Assembly: GCA_036375995.1 (NCBI GenBank)
Contig: DASVBE010000095.1
Location: forward strand, 25,908-89,907
DNA from: DASVBE01 sp036375995
GTDB taxonomy: Bacteria; Actinomycetota; Actinomycetes; Streptosporangiales; Streptosporangiaceae
Direction of reading: 5' to 3'
Length of the DNA stretch: 64,000 nt
Shown here: positions 50,200 to 59,070 of the stretch, piece after piece
How positions within the stretch are numbered: position 1 is the stretch's first letter
Layout of the letters: the number at the start of each line of letters is the position of its first letter
Translations under genes and position numbers: made by a program
Notes under the pieces: generated by a model
What the model was told of the DNA's origin: nothing
What the model saw: the letters and a program-made list of their open reading frames with translations, nothing else
Database searches by the model: none

Positions 50200-51423
50200 A
50201 TGCCAGCAGATCAGGTATCAGGGAACGAGCGCACCGCGGCGGCCCTGCGAGCGCAGGCCGAACTGCACAGCGCGCGCAACTATCATCCGCTGCCGGTGAT
50301 GATCAGCGATGCCGAGGGCACCTGGGTGACCGACGTGGCGGGCCGGCGGTATCTCGACCTGCTCGCCGCGTACTCGGCCATCAACTTCGGCCACCGGCAC
50401 CCCCGGCTGGTCGCCGCGGCGAAGCGCCAGCTGGACAAGGTGACGCTGGTCAGCCGGGCGTTCGAGCACGACCAGTTCGGCCCGTTCTGCGCCGAGCTGG
50501 CCACGCTGGCCGGTATGGACATGGTGCTGCCGATGAACACCGGCGCCGAGGCGGTGGAGACCGCGATCAAGACCGCGCGCAAGTGGGGCTACGAGGTCAA
50601 GGGCGTGCCCGACGGCGAGGCCGTGATCATCGTGTTCGACGGCAACTTCCACGGCCGGACCACCACGATCATCAGCTTCTCCACCGACCCGGACGCGCAT
50701 GACCACTACGGGCCGTACACGCCCGGGTTCCGCATCGTCCCCTACGGCGACCTGGCCGCGCTGACCGAGGCCATGGACGAGCGGGTCGTGGCCGTGCTGT
50801 TCGAGCCGATCCAGGGCGAGGCAGGGGTGCTGGTGCCGCCGCCCGGGTTCCTGCCCGGGATCCGCGAGCTGTGCACCAGGTACGGCGCGCTGATGATCGC
50901 CGACGAGATCCAGTCCGGCCTGGGCCGCACCGGCACCACCTTCGCGTGCGAGCACGAGGACGTGGTGCCCGACGCGTACCTGCTGGGCAAGGCGCTGGGC
51001 GGCGGCATCGTGCCGTTGTCCGCGGTGGTCTCCACGGCCGGGGTGCTCGGCGTGTTCAGGCCCGGCCAGCACGGGTCCACGTTCGGCGGCAACCCGCTGG
51101 CCTGCGCCGTGGGCCGCGAGGTGATCGCCATGCTGGCCACCGGCGAGTACCAGGAGCGGTCCGCGAAGCTCGGCGCGCACCTGCACGACCGGCTGTCCGG
51201 GCTGCCCAGGAACGTGGTCAGCCAGGTCCGCGGTCGCGGCCTGTGGGCCGGGGTGGACTTCAGCGCGCTGTCAGGCCGTGAGGTGTGCGAGCGGCTGGCC
51301 CGGCTCGGCGTGCTGGCCAAGGACACGCACGGCCACACCGTCCGGCTGGGCCCGCCGCTGACGATCACCGACGAGGACCTCGATTGGGCCATAGACCGGC
51401 TGGAGGAAGCGATCGCTGAGTAA
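50200..51423 (+). CDS. rocD: Ornithine aminotransferase
   Basis: A 407-residue class III aminotransferase converting ornithine to glutamate semialdehyde, which pruA in this window then oxidises. Motifs: AAYSAINFGHRHPRL, MNTGAEAVETAIKTARKWGY, FEPIQGEAGVLVPP, ADEIQSGLGRTG and the PLP Lys in YLLGKALGGGIVPLSAV. ATG 50200 has GGAGG 7 nt upstream and is preferred over the more distal GTG. Operon with ddaH (11 bp). Convergent with the acetyltransferase, 5 bp apart. Confidence 0.95.
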   Translation: MPADQVSGNERTAAALRAQAELHSARNYHPLPVMISDAEGTWVTDVAGRRYLDLLAAYSAINFGHRHPRLVAAAKRQLDKVTLVSRAFEHDQFGPFCAELATLAGMDMVLPMNTGAEAVETAIKTARKWGYEVKGVPDGEAVIIVFDGNFHGRTTTIISFSTDPDAHDHYGPYTPGFRIVPYGDLAALTEAMDERVVAVLFEPIQGEAGVLVPPPGFLPGIRELCTRYGALMIADEIQSGLGRTGTTFACEHEDVVPDAYLLGKALGGGIVPLSAVVSTAGVLGVFRPGQHGSTFGGNPLACAVGREVIAMLATGEYQERSAKLGAHLHDRLSGLPRNVVSQVRGRGLWAGVDFSALSGREVCERLARLGVLAKDTHGHTVRLGPPLTITDEDLDWAIDRLEEAIAE

Positions 51424-51428
51424 CTGTG

Positions 51429-51947
51429 CTAGCCGCTCGCTGCGGGCCGCTGGAGACGCGGCCCTCCGCGAGCTGGCAGGCTAGCCCGGCCCGCGATCTT
51501 GCGGGCCGGGGCCCCGGCCCAGATCTCGCCCGGTCCTGTCGAGCAGGTGAGCACGGCGTTGGCGGCGATGACCGTGCCCGCGCCGATCGTCATCCCGTCG
51601 TCGCCGAACAGCACTACCGCGCCCGCGCACAGCACAGCGCCGTCGCCGATCCGGACCGCGCCCGGCGTCCCGGGCGGCGGCGGTTCCCAGATCCGGGCCC
51701 GGCCGATGGTGACGTTATGAAAAAGGGTTACGCCATTGCCCAGCCGGGCGCCCCGGTGCACGACGATCCCGGTGCCACCGTGCCGCAGCCGCAGCCCGGT
51801 GCCGGTCACCGCGGCCGGGTCGATGTCCGTGCCGCGCCAGCGCAGCAGTAAGCGCACCGCCCGGCCGGCCAGCGGCACCCGCTGGGCGTAGACCAGCCGC
51901 ACGACCAGCCGGTCCAGCGAGTTCATCGGGATCTGGAAGCCTCCCAC
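51429..51947 (-). CDS. Serine acetyltransferase-like left-handed beta-helix acyltransferase
   Basis: A 172-residue hexapeptide-repeat protein: short helical N-terminal region (LDRLVVRLVYAQRVPLAGRA), then IVVHRGARLGNGVTLFHNVT and AVRIGDGAVLCAGAVVLFGD, and WAGAPARKIAGR at the C-terminus, the SAT/CysE signature. It is shorter than classical CysE and lacks the full N-terminal domain, so its acyl acceptor may be something other than serine (for example a sugar in glycan synthesis). GTG 51947 or ATG 51926 may start. It is convergent with rocD; downstream of the flavin reductase on the same strand. Confidence 0.87.
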   Translation of the reverse strand: MGGFQIPMNSLDRLVVRLVYAQRVPLAGRAVRLLLRWRGTDIDPAAVTGTGLRLRHGGTGIVVHRGARLGNGVTLFHNVTIGRARIWEPPPPGTPGAVRIGDGAVLCAGAVVLFGDDGMTIGAGTVIAANAVLTCSTGPGEIWAGAPARKIAGRASLPARGGPRLQRPAASG

Positions 51948-51989
51948 CCGGGCGACCGTAGCCGCGGTCCTGTCAGAGAGCCACCAGGT

Positions 51990-52487
51990 TCAGGTTCCGG
52001 GGGCGAGGCGGCGGTAGGCGCCGCCGAAGTGGATCAGCGGGTCGCCGGGCGCGGGGCCGGTCACGCCGACCACCTCGCCGACGATGATGCTGTGGTCGCC
52101 GCCGTCGTGCACCGCGGTGGTCCGGCATTCCAGGCCGGCCAGCGCGCCGTCCAGCAGCGGCGCGCCGGTGACTTCGCCCATGTGGTGCGGTATCCCGTCC
52201 AGCTGGCCCTCCAGCGGGCGGCCGCGGGTGGCCAGCCAGCGCGAGGTCTTCTCGGCGTCCTCGTCCAGGATCGACACCGACCAGGTGCCCGCGGCCAGCA
52301 CGGCGTCGTGGAACCGGGCGATCTTCTCCGCGCAGAACAGCACCAGCAACGGGTCCAGCGACACCGAGGTGAACGCGGACACCGTCATCACGTGCGGGGT
52401 GCCGTCCACGCAGGTGCCCACCACGACGATGCCGGTCGGCAGGCGGCCCGCCGCCTTGCGGAACGCGGCCGGGTCCACCCCGGTCAC
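51990..52487 (-). CDS. Flavin reductase family protein
   Basis: A 165-residue flavin reductase-like domain protein: FRKAAGRLPTGIVVVGT, VMTVSAFTSVSLDPLLVLFC, KIARFHDAVLAAG and the C-terminal HFGGAYRRLAP. These supply reduced FMN/FAD to a partner oxygenase or act as stand-alone flavoproteins. GTG 52487 overlaps the DUF6113 stop (GTGA), so it is the third gene in mshB > DUF6113 > flavin reductase. Partner oxygenase is not seen. Confidence 0.9.
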   Translation of the reverse strand: MTGVDPAAFRKAAGRLPTGIVVVGTCVDGTPHVMTVSAFTSVSLDPLLVLFCAEKIARFHDAVLAAGTWSVSILDEDAEKTSRWLATRGRPLEGQLDGIPHHMGEVTGAPLLDGALAGLECRTTAVHDGGDHSIIVGEVVGVTGPAPGDPLIHFGGAYRRLAPGT

Positions 52488-52990
52488 TGGCCCGGCTCCT
52501 GACCGGGCCGGCGCGGGGCCGGCGGGGCCGGCGCCGCCGGCGCTCCCGGCGTGTGCGGCGGTCGCGGCGCGGCGTGCCGCGGGCCCGCGGCCCGGCCCTC
52601 CGCCCGGGCCCGGCCCTGGGTGGCGAACGAGGCCACCACGCCGGCCAGCACGCACACCGTGCCGCCGTACAGGAACCATTTGCCCGCGCTGGTGTTGGTG
52701 ATCAAGACGCTTCCTCCTCGCGTGGGCATGGCCAGGATGAAAGCCGCCGCGAACCAGCCCACAGCGGGCATAAGGCCGGCCGTTGCCGCCTGCATTCCCC
52801 ACGCGGCGCCGAAACATGTCAGGAAGATGGCCACGGCCCAGCCCAGCGCCGCGACGGGCACCGGGCCCAGCGTCCAGGCGTACCAGAGCGCGCCGAGCAG
52901 TCCTTCCAGCACGCCCAAGGCGAACAGCAGGAGATACCCGCCGATGGTGGCGATCGCCGAGGGACGCCGGTCCGGCGTCGCAGTGCCCAC
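52484..52990 (-). CDS. DUF6113 family membrane protein
   Basis: A 168-residue protein with four predicted membrane helices (GGYLLLFALGVLEGLLGALW, VAALGWAVAIFLTCFGAAWG, LMPAVGWFAAAFILAM, WFLYGGTVCVLAGVVASF) and a C-terminal Pro/Ala-rich cytosolic tail. Small membrane proteins of this kind follow mshB in many actinobacteria and are called DUF6113. It begins 9 bp after mshB. Function unknown; co-occurrence with mycothiol synthesis is suggestive only. Confidence 0.82.
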   Translation of the reverse strand: MGTATPDRRPSAIATIGGYLLLFALGVLEGLLGALWYAWTLGPVPVAALGWAVAIFLTCFGAAWGMQAATAGLMPAVGWFAAAFILAMPTRGGSVLITNTSAGKWFLYGGTVCVLAGVVASFATQGRARAEGRAAGPRHAAPRPPHTPGAPAAPAPPAPRRPGQEPGQ

Positions 52991-52999
52991 GGAGGAAGG

Positions 53000-53896
53000 C
53001 TAGTCAATACCGGCGAACAGGTCTGCTTCCCGGCCGCCAGGACCCGCCGGGCCGCGCTCCCCGGCCAGCAGGATGTAGTACTCCACCCCGAACGCCCGCA
53101 CGCCCAGGTTGTTGGACAGCGCGTAGTACGGGCTGTGCACCGTGATCTGGGTGGCGTGCGCGCGCATCGCGTTCAGCTTGGCGTCCAGGTACGCAGCGGC
53201 GTCGACCTCCGTAGTGACCACCTCGTCGGGCACCCCGTACGGCAGTTCACTGGCGGACTGCACCGGGGTGAACCCGGTGCCGCCGGCCGGGCGCTCCCCG
53301 GGGCCGCTGCCGCGCATCCGCTCGACCATGCCGACCAGCACCGACGTGGGCACCGTGTTCGCGTACATCTTGCGGACCAGGCCACCGGCCTGCCCGAACG
53401 CGCGCATCGCCACCCGGTGCGCCTGGATGTGGTCCGGGTGCCCGTAGAAGCCGTTGGCGTCGTAGCTGACCATGACCTGCGGCCGCACGTCGCGGATGAC
53501 CTCCAGCAGGGCCGCGGCCGCTTCGTCCACGTCGGCCTGCCAGAAGCAGTCCGCGGCCTCGTTGGTGGGCTCGCCCATCATGCCGGAGTCCTGCCAGCGG
53601 CCGGCCCCGCCGAGGAAGCGGTGGTCGGTCACGCCCAGTGCCGCGCAGGCGGCGGCCAGCTCGCCGATCCGGTGCTGGCCAAGACCGCCGTCCCGGTCCG
53701 CGGCCAGGTGCGCCAGGCCCGGCGGGATGACCTCGCCGAGCTCACCCAGTGTGCAGGTGACCAGGGTGACCGAGGCTCCCTCGGCGGCGTACTTGGCCAT
53801 CGTGGCGCCGGTGGCGATCGACTCGTCGTCCGGGTGGGCGTGCACGAGCAGCAGCCGGCGGCCGTCCGGCGACGGCGTCCTAGCGGGAGCGGTCAT
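53000..53896 (-). CDS. mshB: GlcNAc-Ins deacetylase (mycothiol biosynthesis)
   Basis: A 298-residue zinc deacetylase removing acetate from N-acetyl-glucosaminyl-inositol. LLLVHAHPDDESIATGATM holds the His-Asp-Asp-Glu metal/catalytic set; NGFYGHPDHIQAHRVAMRAF supplies the third ligand (HPDH). MNDE-type C-terminal sequence (YALSNNLGVRAFGVEYYILL) fits MshB rather than Mca. ATG 53896; the first ~10 residues are disordered. Divergent from the S9 peptidase across 78 bp. It heads an operon with DUF6113 and flavin reductase. Mycothiol supports placement in Actinobacteria. Confidence 0.95.
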   Translation of the reverse strand: MTAPARTPSPDGRRLLLVHAHPDDESIATGATMAKYAAEGASVTLVTCTLGELGEVIPPGLAHLAADRDGGLGQHRIGELAAACAALGVTDHRFLGGAGRWQDSGMMGEPTNEAADCFWQADVDEAAAALLEVIRDVRPQVMVSYDANGFYGHPDHIQAHRVAMRAFGQAGGLVRKMYANTVPTSVLVGMVERMRGSGPGERPAGGTGFTPVQSASELPYGVPDEVVTTEVDAAAYLDAKLNAMRAHATQITVHSPYYALSNNLGVRAFGVEYYILLAGERGPAGPGGREADLFAGID

Positions 53897-53974
53897 AGCG
53901 GGAGCGTAAGACACGTCTTCATCGGTGCGTCCCCGGCTACCCGGTCCGCCGCCTGCCTGGCAGGATCTAACGGC

Positions 53975-56110
53975 ATGACCGACTCCTTTCCCCGGCAGAA
54001 TGCGCGGACCAGGCACTTCACGCTCGGCGCGCCGCGGTCGTTCCAGGTTTCCCCGGATGGCCGCCGGGTGATCTTCCTGCGCTCGCAGGGCGGCACCGAC
54101 CCGGTCACCTGCCTATGGCAGCTGGACACCGCCACCGGCCAGGAAGAGCTCATCGCCGACCCGGCCGCGCTGGGCGCGGGCCAGGACGAGGACCCGGCGG
54201 AGCGGGCCCGGCGGGAGCGGTCCAGGGAGCAGGCCGCCGGGATCGTCTCGGTCAGCTGCGACGCGCAGGCCCGGCTGGCGGTCTTCGCGGTGGCCGGGCA
54301 GGTCTACGTGGCCGGGCTGACTCCGGATGCGCCCGGCGGTCCCGGGGTCCGGCCGGTGCCGGCCCTGGCGCCGGCCGCGGACCCGCGCCCGGACCCGGCG
54401 GGCACGCTGATCGCCTACGCCTGCGGCGGGTCGCTCCGGGTGATCGGCCTGCCGGGCGGGTCCGACCGGGCGGTGGCCGGGCCTGAGGGCGCGGGCATCA
54501 CGCACGGCCTGGCCGAGTTCATCGCGGCCGAGGAGATGCGCCGGATGCGCGGCTACTGGTGGGCGCCGGACTCCACCGCGCTGCTGGTCGCCCGGGTGGA
54601 CGAGAACCCGGTGCCGCGCTGGTTCATCGCGGACCCGGCGGACCCGGCCACGGCGCCGGCCCAGGTGCGCTACCCGGCCGCGGGCACGCAGAACGCGGAC
54701 GTGACGCTGGCCGTGGTCGGGCTGGACGGCCGGCGCACCGAGGTGAGCTGGGACCGGGCCGCGTACCCGTACCTGGCCGCCGCGTGCTGGCAGGACGGCG
54801 GGCCGCCGCTGATCCTGGTGCAGTCCCGGGACCAGCGGCGGCAGCAGCTGCTGGCGGTCGACCCGGACACCGGGGCGACCAGCGCGGTGCGGGACGAGTC
54901 CGACCCGCACTGGCTGAACCTGATGCCCGGGGTCCCGGCCCGCACCGGCAGCGGCCGGATCGTCTGGACCAGCGATGAGGGCGGCACCCGGCACCTGATC
55001 ATCGGCACCGACGCGGAACTGGCGGCCGGGCAGGCCAGCGCGGCCACCCCGGATGGCCTCCAGGTCCGCGAGGTGCTCGGGGTAGACGGGGAGACCGTGC
55101 TGTTCACCGCGTCCGGCGACGACCCGGTCACCGCCGGGCTGTGGGCTGCTGGCCCGGACGGGCTGACGGAGCTCAGCGCCGAGCTGTCCGGGGCGGCCGG
55201 GGTGCACAGCGGCCAGCAGGCGGGCGGCACCACCGTGCTGATCAGCCGGACGCTGGACACCGACGGCGCCGAGGTCCGCGTGCACCGGCCCGGCCAGCCT
55301 GGCTGGCCGGTTCTCTCGCAGGCCGAGCGCCCGGCCGGGCCGCCGCCCCGCCCGGACATCTTCGCCGCCGGGCCGCACGGCATCCGCACCGCGATCCTGC
55401 TGCCGTCCGGGCACGAACCGGGCTCCGCGACGCTGCCGGTCCTGATGTCGCCCTACGGCGGCCCGCACGGGCAGACGGTGACCGCCTCCCGGGCGGCGTA
55501 CCAAACCGACCAGTGGCTCGCCGACCAGGGCTTCGCCGTGGTGATCGCGGACGGCCGCGGCACCTACGGCCGGGGCCCGGACTGGGACCGGGAGGTGGCC
55601 GGGGACCTGGCCAGCAAGCCGCTGGAGGACCAGGTGACCGCGCTGCACGCGGCCGCGGCCCGGTGCGGCGACCTGGACACCAGCCGGGTCGCGATCCGCG
55701 GCTGGTCGTTCGGCGGCTACCTGTCCGCGCTGGCCGTGCTGCGCCGGCCGGACGTGTTCCACGCCGCGGTGGCCGGCGCGCCGGTCACCGAATGGCGGCT
55801 GTATGACACTCATTACACCGAGCGCTACCTGGGCAACCCGGCCACCGACCCGGGCCCGTACGACCGCTGCTCGCTGCTCGGCGACGCGGCCAAGCTGGAG
55901 CGGCCGCTGCTGATCGTGCACGGCCTGGCCGACGACAACGTGGTGGTGGCGCACTCGCTGCGGCTGTCCGGGGCGCTGCTGGCCGCGGGCCGGCCGCACA
56001 GCGTGCTGCCGCTGAGCGGGGTGACGCACATGGCCACGCAGGAGGACGTGGCCGAGAACCTGCTGCTGCTCCAGGTCGAGTTCCTGCACCGGGCGCTGGG
56101 GCGCGGGTAG
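53975..56110 (+). CDS. Prolyl oligopeptidase family (S9) serine peptidase, DPP-IV-like
   Basis: A 711-residue S9 peptidase with an N-terminal eight-bladed propeller (to about residue 450; FHxxE-type segment AEFIAAEEMRRMRGYWWAPD places it near DPP-IV with the Glu pair that binds the peptide N-terminus). Catalytic Ser is in GWSFGGYLSALAV (~579), Asp in VHGLADDNVVVAH (~653), His in SGVTHMATQED (~684). No signal peptide: cytosolic. ATG 53975; the frame extends upstream without family character. Substrates are likely short Xaa-Pro/Ala peptides. Confidence 0.93.
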   Translation: MTDSFPRQNARTRHFTLGAPRSFQVSPDGRRVIFLRSQGGTDPVTCLWQLDTATGQEELIADPAALGAGQDEDPAERARRERSREQAAGIVSVSCDAQARLAVFAVAGQVYVAGLTPDAPGGPGVRPVPALAPAADPRPDPAGTLIAYACGGSLRVIGLPGGSDRAVAGPEGAGITHGLAEFIAAEEMRRMRGYWWAPDSTALLVARVDENPVPRWFIADPADPATAPAQVRYPAAGTQNADVTLAVVGLDGRRTEVSWDRAAYPYLAAACWQDGGPPLILVQSRDQRRQQLLAVDPDTGATSAVRDESDPHWLNLMPGVPARTGSGRIVWTSDEGGTRHLIIGTDAELAAGQASAATPDGLQVREVLGVDGETVLFTASGDDPVTAGLWAAGPDGLTELSAELSGAAGVHSGQQAGGTTVLISRTLDTDGAEVRVHRPGQPGWPVLSQAERPAGPPPRPDIFAAGPHGIRTAILLPSGHEPGSATLPVLMSPYGGPHGQTVTASRAAYQTDQWLADQGFAVVIADGRGTYGRGPDWDREVAGDLASKPLEDQVTALHAAAARCGDLDTSRVAIRGWSFGGYLSALAVLRRPDVFHAAVAGAPVTEWRLYDTHYTERYLGNPATDPGPYDRCSLLGDAAKLERPLLIVHGLADDNVVVAHSLRLSGALLAAGRPHSVLPLSGVTHMATQEDVAENLLLLQVEFLHRALGRG

Positions 56111-56144
56111 CGCACCGTTCGCCGCGCTAGCACGCGCTGGCCCG

Positions 56145-56160
56145 CGTGTCGATTGTCACA
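56145..56160. promoter_or_regulatory. CRP-like palindrome upstream of sdhCAB
   Basis: CGTGTCGATTGTCACA has GTG-N8-CAC symmetry, close to the actinobacterial CRP consensus TGTGAN6TCACA (left half CGTGT deviates), and lies inside a wider perfect repeat GCGTGT-N8-ACACGC at 56144-56163, about 175 bp before sdhC. CRP/FNR-type control of succinate dehydrogenase is known in actinobacteria; its role here is inference. Confidence 0.35.
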
Positions 56161-56336
56161 CGCGGCTGTGTGCCGCCCCCGGCCACATCGGTGGTATCCA
56201 GTGGAATAAGGTTCTGTCCGCAACGCGGCCGTGCCGCGCCGTGTACCGCTGCTGGCAAGCATCACGCACCACGGCGGCGGCGCTGCGGATCAGGCACGCG
56301 GCCATCCCAGCGGGCATCAGGGCGGAGGCGTCAGCC

Positions 56337-57143
56337 ATGACGCAGGTTTCAGCGGCACCCGGTAAAACCAGGGCGCAGATCAGCGAGCGCACGCTCCGTA
56401 AGGACCCCTGGTGGCGGGCCCCGATCATCACCGCGGTCCTGCTCTCCGGCTGGGTCCTCTACGCCACCGTCCGGGTCTTCATGGGCCGCTACTACTGGGT
56501 GCCCGCCTACCACTACCTGACGCCGTTCTACTCGCCGTGCGTCAGCGGGTCGTGCGCGGACGGCTCGGCCAGCCTGGGCACCTGGTTCGGCAAGGTGCCG
56601 CCGATCATCCCGTACGCGATCGTCTCCCTGCCGTTCGTCCTGGGCTTCCGGCTGACCTGCTACTACTACCGCCGCGCCTACTACCGGGCATTCTGGCGGG
56701 CGCCCGCGGCGTGCGCGGTCCGCGAGCCGCACGCGACCTACTCCGGCGAGACCAGGTTCCCGCTGATCCTGCAGAACCTGCACCGGTACTTCTTCTACGT
56801 CGTCATCCTCATCTCGCTGCTGAACACCTGGGACGTGATCGATGCGTTCCACGGCAAGACCGGCGGGATCGGGCTCGGCCTGGGCACCCTGATCATGCTG
56901 GCCAACGTGGTCCTGCTGTGGGCCTACACGGTGTCGTGCCACTCGTGCCGGCACATCACCGGCGGCCGGCTGAAGAACTTCTCCAAGCACCCGGTGCGGT
57001 ACTGGGCCTGGACGCAGGTCTCCAAGCTCAACACCCGGCACATGCAGCTCGCCTGGACCACGCTGGCCACGCTGATGCTCACCGATCTGTACATCGCGCT
57101 GGTGGCCAGCGGCACGATCAGCGACCTGCGGATCTTCAACTGA
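56337..57143 (+). CDS. sdhC: Succinate dehydrogenase (Sdh1-type) membrane anchor
   Basis: A 268-residue polytopic membrane protein preceding sdhA and sdhB. About five membrane helices are visible (ITAVLLSGWVLYATVRVF, IIPYAIVSLPFVLGFRLT, RYFFYVVILISLLNTWDVI, GLGTLIMLANVVLLWAYTVS, LAWTTLATLMLTDLYIALVA). Conserved His/Cys residues (NLHRYFFYV, CHSCRHIT, NTRHMQLAW) could bind heme or quinone. Sequence and position match the large single-anchor subunit of the actinobacterial Sdh1 (Rv0249c-like) complex. ATG 56337 with GGAGG 9-12 nt upstream. Confidence 0.88.
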   Translation: MTQVSAAPGKTRAQISERTLRKDPWWRAPIITAVLLSGWVLYATVRVFMGRYYWVPAYHYLTPFYSPCVSGSCADGSASLGTWFGKVPPIIPYAIVSLPFVLGFRLTCYYYRRAYYRAFWRAPAACAVREPHATYSGETRFPLILQNLHRYFFYVVILISLLNTWDVIDAFHGKTGGIGLGLGTLIMLANVVLLWAYTVSCHSCRHITGGRLKNFSKHPVRYWAWTQVSKLNTRHMQLAWTTLATLMLTDLYIALVASGTISDLRIFN

Positions 57144-57156
57144 GTCAGGACAGGAC

Positions 57157-59070
57157 ATGACAGATATCGAGCGGCACAGCTACGACGTCGTCGTCGTCGG
57201 GGCCGGCGGCTCCGGCCTGCGGGCGGCGATCGAGGCCCGGCAGGCCGGCAAGAAGACCGCGATCATCTCCAAGTCGCTGTTCGGCAAGGCGCACACGGTC
57301 ATGGCCGAGGGCGGCTGCGCCGCCGCCATGGGCAACGTGAACCCGAACGACAACTGGCAGGTCCACTTCCGCGACACCATGCGCGGCGGCAAGTTCCTGA
57401 ACAACTGGCGGATGGCCGAACTGCACGCCAAGGAAGCCCCGGACCGGGTCTGGGAGCTCGAGGCGTGGGGCGCGGTCTTCGACCGGACCAAGGACGGCAA
57501 GATCAGCCAGCGGAACTTCGGCGGGCACAGCTACCCGCGGCTGGCGCACGTCGGCGACCGGACCGGCCTGGAGATGATCCGGGCGCTGCAGCAGAAGGTC
57601 GTCGCGATGCAGCAGGACGACGCCAGGGAGCTGGGCGACCCGGAGGCGATGATCAAGGTCTATGCCGAGACCACGATCACCCGGCTGGTCAAGGACGGCG
57701 ACGCGATCGCCGGCGCGTTCGGCTACTTCCGTGACACCGGCCAGTTCGTGCTGTTCGAGGCGCCTGCAGTGGTCCTCGCCACCGGCGGGATCGGCAAGAC
57801 GTTCAAGGTCACCTCGAACTCCTGGGAGTACACCGGCGACGGGCACGCGCTCGCGCTGCTGGCCGGGGCTCCCCTGCTGAACATGGAGTTCGTGCAGTTC
57901 CACCCCACGCACATGGTCTGGCCGGTCTCGGTGGCCGGCCTGCTCGTCACCGAGTCGGTGCGCGGGGACGGCGGCGTGCTGCGCAACTCCGAGGGCAAGC
58001 GGTACATGTTCAACTACGTGCCGGAGGTGTTCCGGGCGCAGTACGCGGAGACCGAGGAAGAGGCGGACCGCTGGTACAGCGACCCGGACAACAACCGGCG
58101 CCCGCCGGAGCTGCTGCCCAGGGACGAAGTGGCGCGGGCCAACAACGCCGAGGTCAAGGCCGGCCGCGGGTCACCGCACGGCGGGGTGTTCCTGGACATC
58201 GCGTCCCGGCTGCCGGCCGAGGAGATCATGCGGAAACTGCCCTCGATGTACCACCAGTTCAAGGAACTGGCCGACGTGGACATCACCAAGGAGCCGATGG
58301 AGGTCGGCCCGGCCCAGCACTACGTGATGGGCGGCATAGAGGTCGACCCCGACACCGCGGCGGTGCCCGGCGTGCCCGGCCTGTTCGCGGCCGGCGAGGT
58401 GTCCGGCGGCATGCACGGCTCGAACCGGCTCGGCGGCAACTCGCTGTCGGACCTGCTGGTCTTCGGCCGCCGGGCGGGGATGGGCGCGGCGCAGTACCTG
58501 GACGCGGTCACCACCCGGCCCGCGGCGTCCGACGCGGCGCTGGACGCGGCCCGCAGCGAGGTGCTGACCCCGCTCGAGCGGGACGGCGAGAACCCGTACA
58601 CGGTCCACCACGAGATCCAGCAGACGATGAGCGACCTGGTCGGCATCATCCGCCGGGAGGCCGAGATCAAGACCGCGCTCAGCGAACTGGAGAAGCTGCG
58701 CGAGCGGGCCGAGAACGTCGGCGCGGCCGGCGGCCGGGCCTACAACCCGGGCTGGCACCTGGCCCTGGACCTGCGGAACATCTTGCTGATCGCGCAGTGC
58801 GTGGCGCAGGCGGCCCTGGAGCGGCAGGAAAGCCGGGGCGGGCACACCCGGGAGGACTACCCGGACATGTCGGCGGAGTGGCGGAAGGTGAACCTCATCT
58901 GCGGCCTGGACGCCGGCGGCGAGGTGACGCTCCGGCGGCAGCCGATGACGCCGATGCGCCCGGACCTGCTCGGGCTGTTCGAGGCGAGCGAGCTGAAGAA
59001 GTACATGACCGACGAGGAACTGGCCGGGCTCGCCGGGCCGGACGGCGGCGCGGCGAAGGAGAACGACTGA
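57157..59070 (+). CDS. sdhA: Succinate dehydrogenase flavoprotein subunit
   Basis: A 637-residue FAD-binding subunit. The dinucleotide motif VVVVGAGGSGLRAAIEA is at residues 9-25; GKAHTVMAEGGCAA carries the His for covalent FAD; the active-site Arg/His region is FHPTHMVWP and GSNRLGGNSLSDLLVFGR (FAD binding). The C-terminal helical and capping domains are present. Length agrees with Sdh1 SdhA. Co-transcribed with sdhC (13 bp) and sdhB (1-bp TGATG overlap). Electrons pass from succinate to quinone. Confidence 0.97.
   Translation: MTDIERHSYDVVVVGAGGSGLRAAIEARQAGKKTAIISKSLFGKAHTVMAEGGCAAAMGNVNPNDNWQVHFRDTMRGGKFLNNWRMAELHAKEAPDRVWELEAWGAVFDRTKDGKISQRNFGGHSYPRLAHVGDRTGLEMIRALQQKVVAMQQDDARELGDPEAMIKVYAETTITRLVKDGDAIAGAFGYFRDTGQFVLFEAPAVVLATGGIGKTFKVTSNSWEYTGDGHALALLAGAPLLNMEFVQFHPTHMVWPVSVAGLLVTESVRGDGGVLRNSEGKRYMFNYVPEVFRAQYAETEEEADRWYSDPDNNRRPPELLPRDEVARANNAEVKAGRGSPHGGVFLDIASRLPAEEIMRKLPSMYHQFKELADVDITKEPMEVGPAQHYVMGGIEVDPDTAAVPGVPGLFAAGEVSGGMHGSNRLGGNSLSDLLVFGRRAGMGAAQYLDAVTTRPAASDAALDAARSEVLTPLERDGENPYTVHHEIQQTMSDLVGIIRREAEIKTALSELEKLRERAENVGAAGGRAYNPGWHLALDLRNILLIAQCVAQAALERQESRGGHTREDYPDMSAEWRKVNLICGLDAGGEVTLRRQPMTPMRPDLLGLFEASELKKYMTDEELAGLAGPDGGAAKEND

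Noticed and set aside
52553..53974. N-terminal extension of the S9 peptidase frame
   Set aside because: It runs antisense through mshB and DUF6113 and has no peptidase similarity; the family starts at ATG 53975.
54113..56089. 658-codon open frame antisense to the S9 peptidase
   Set aside because: No domain and His/Arg/Gln/Gly-biased composition; the plus strand carries the catalytic triad.
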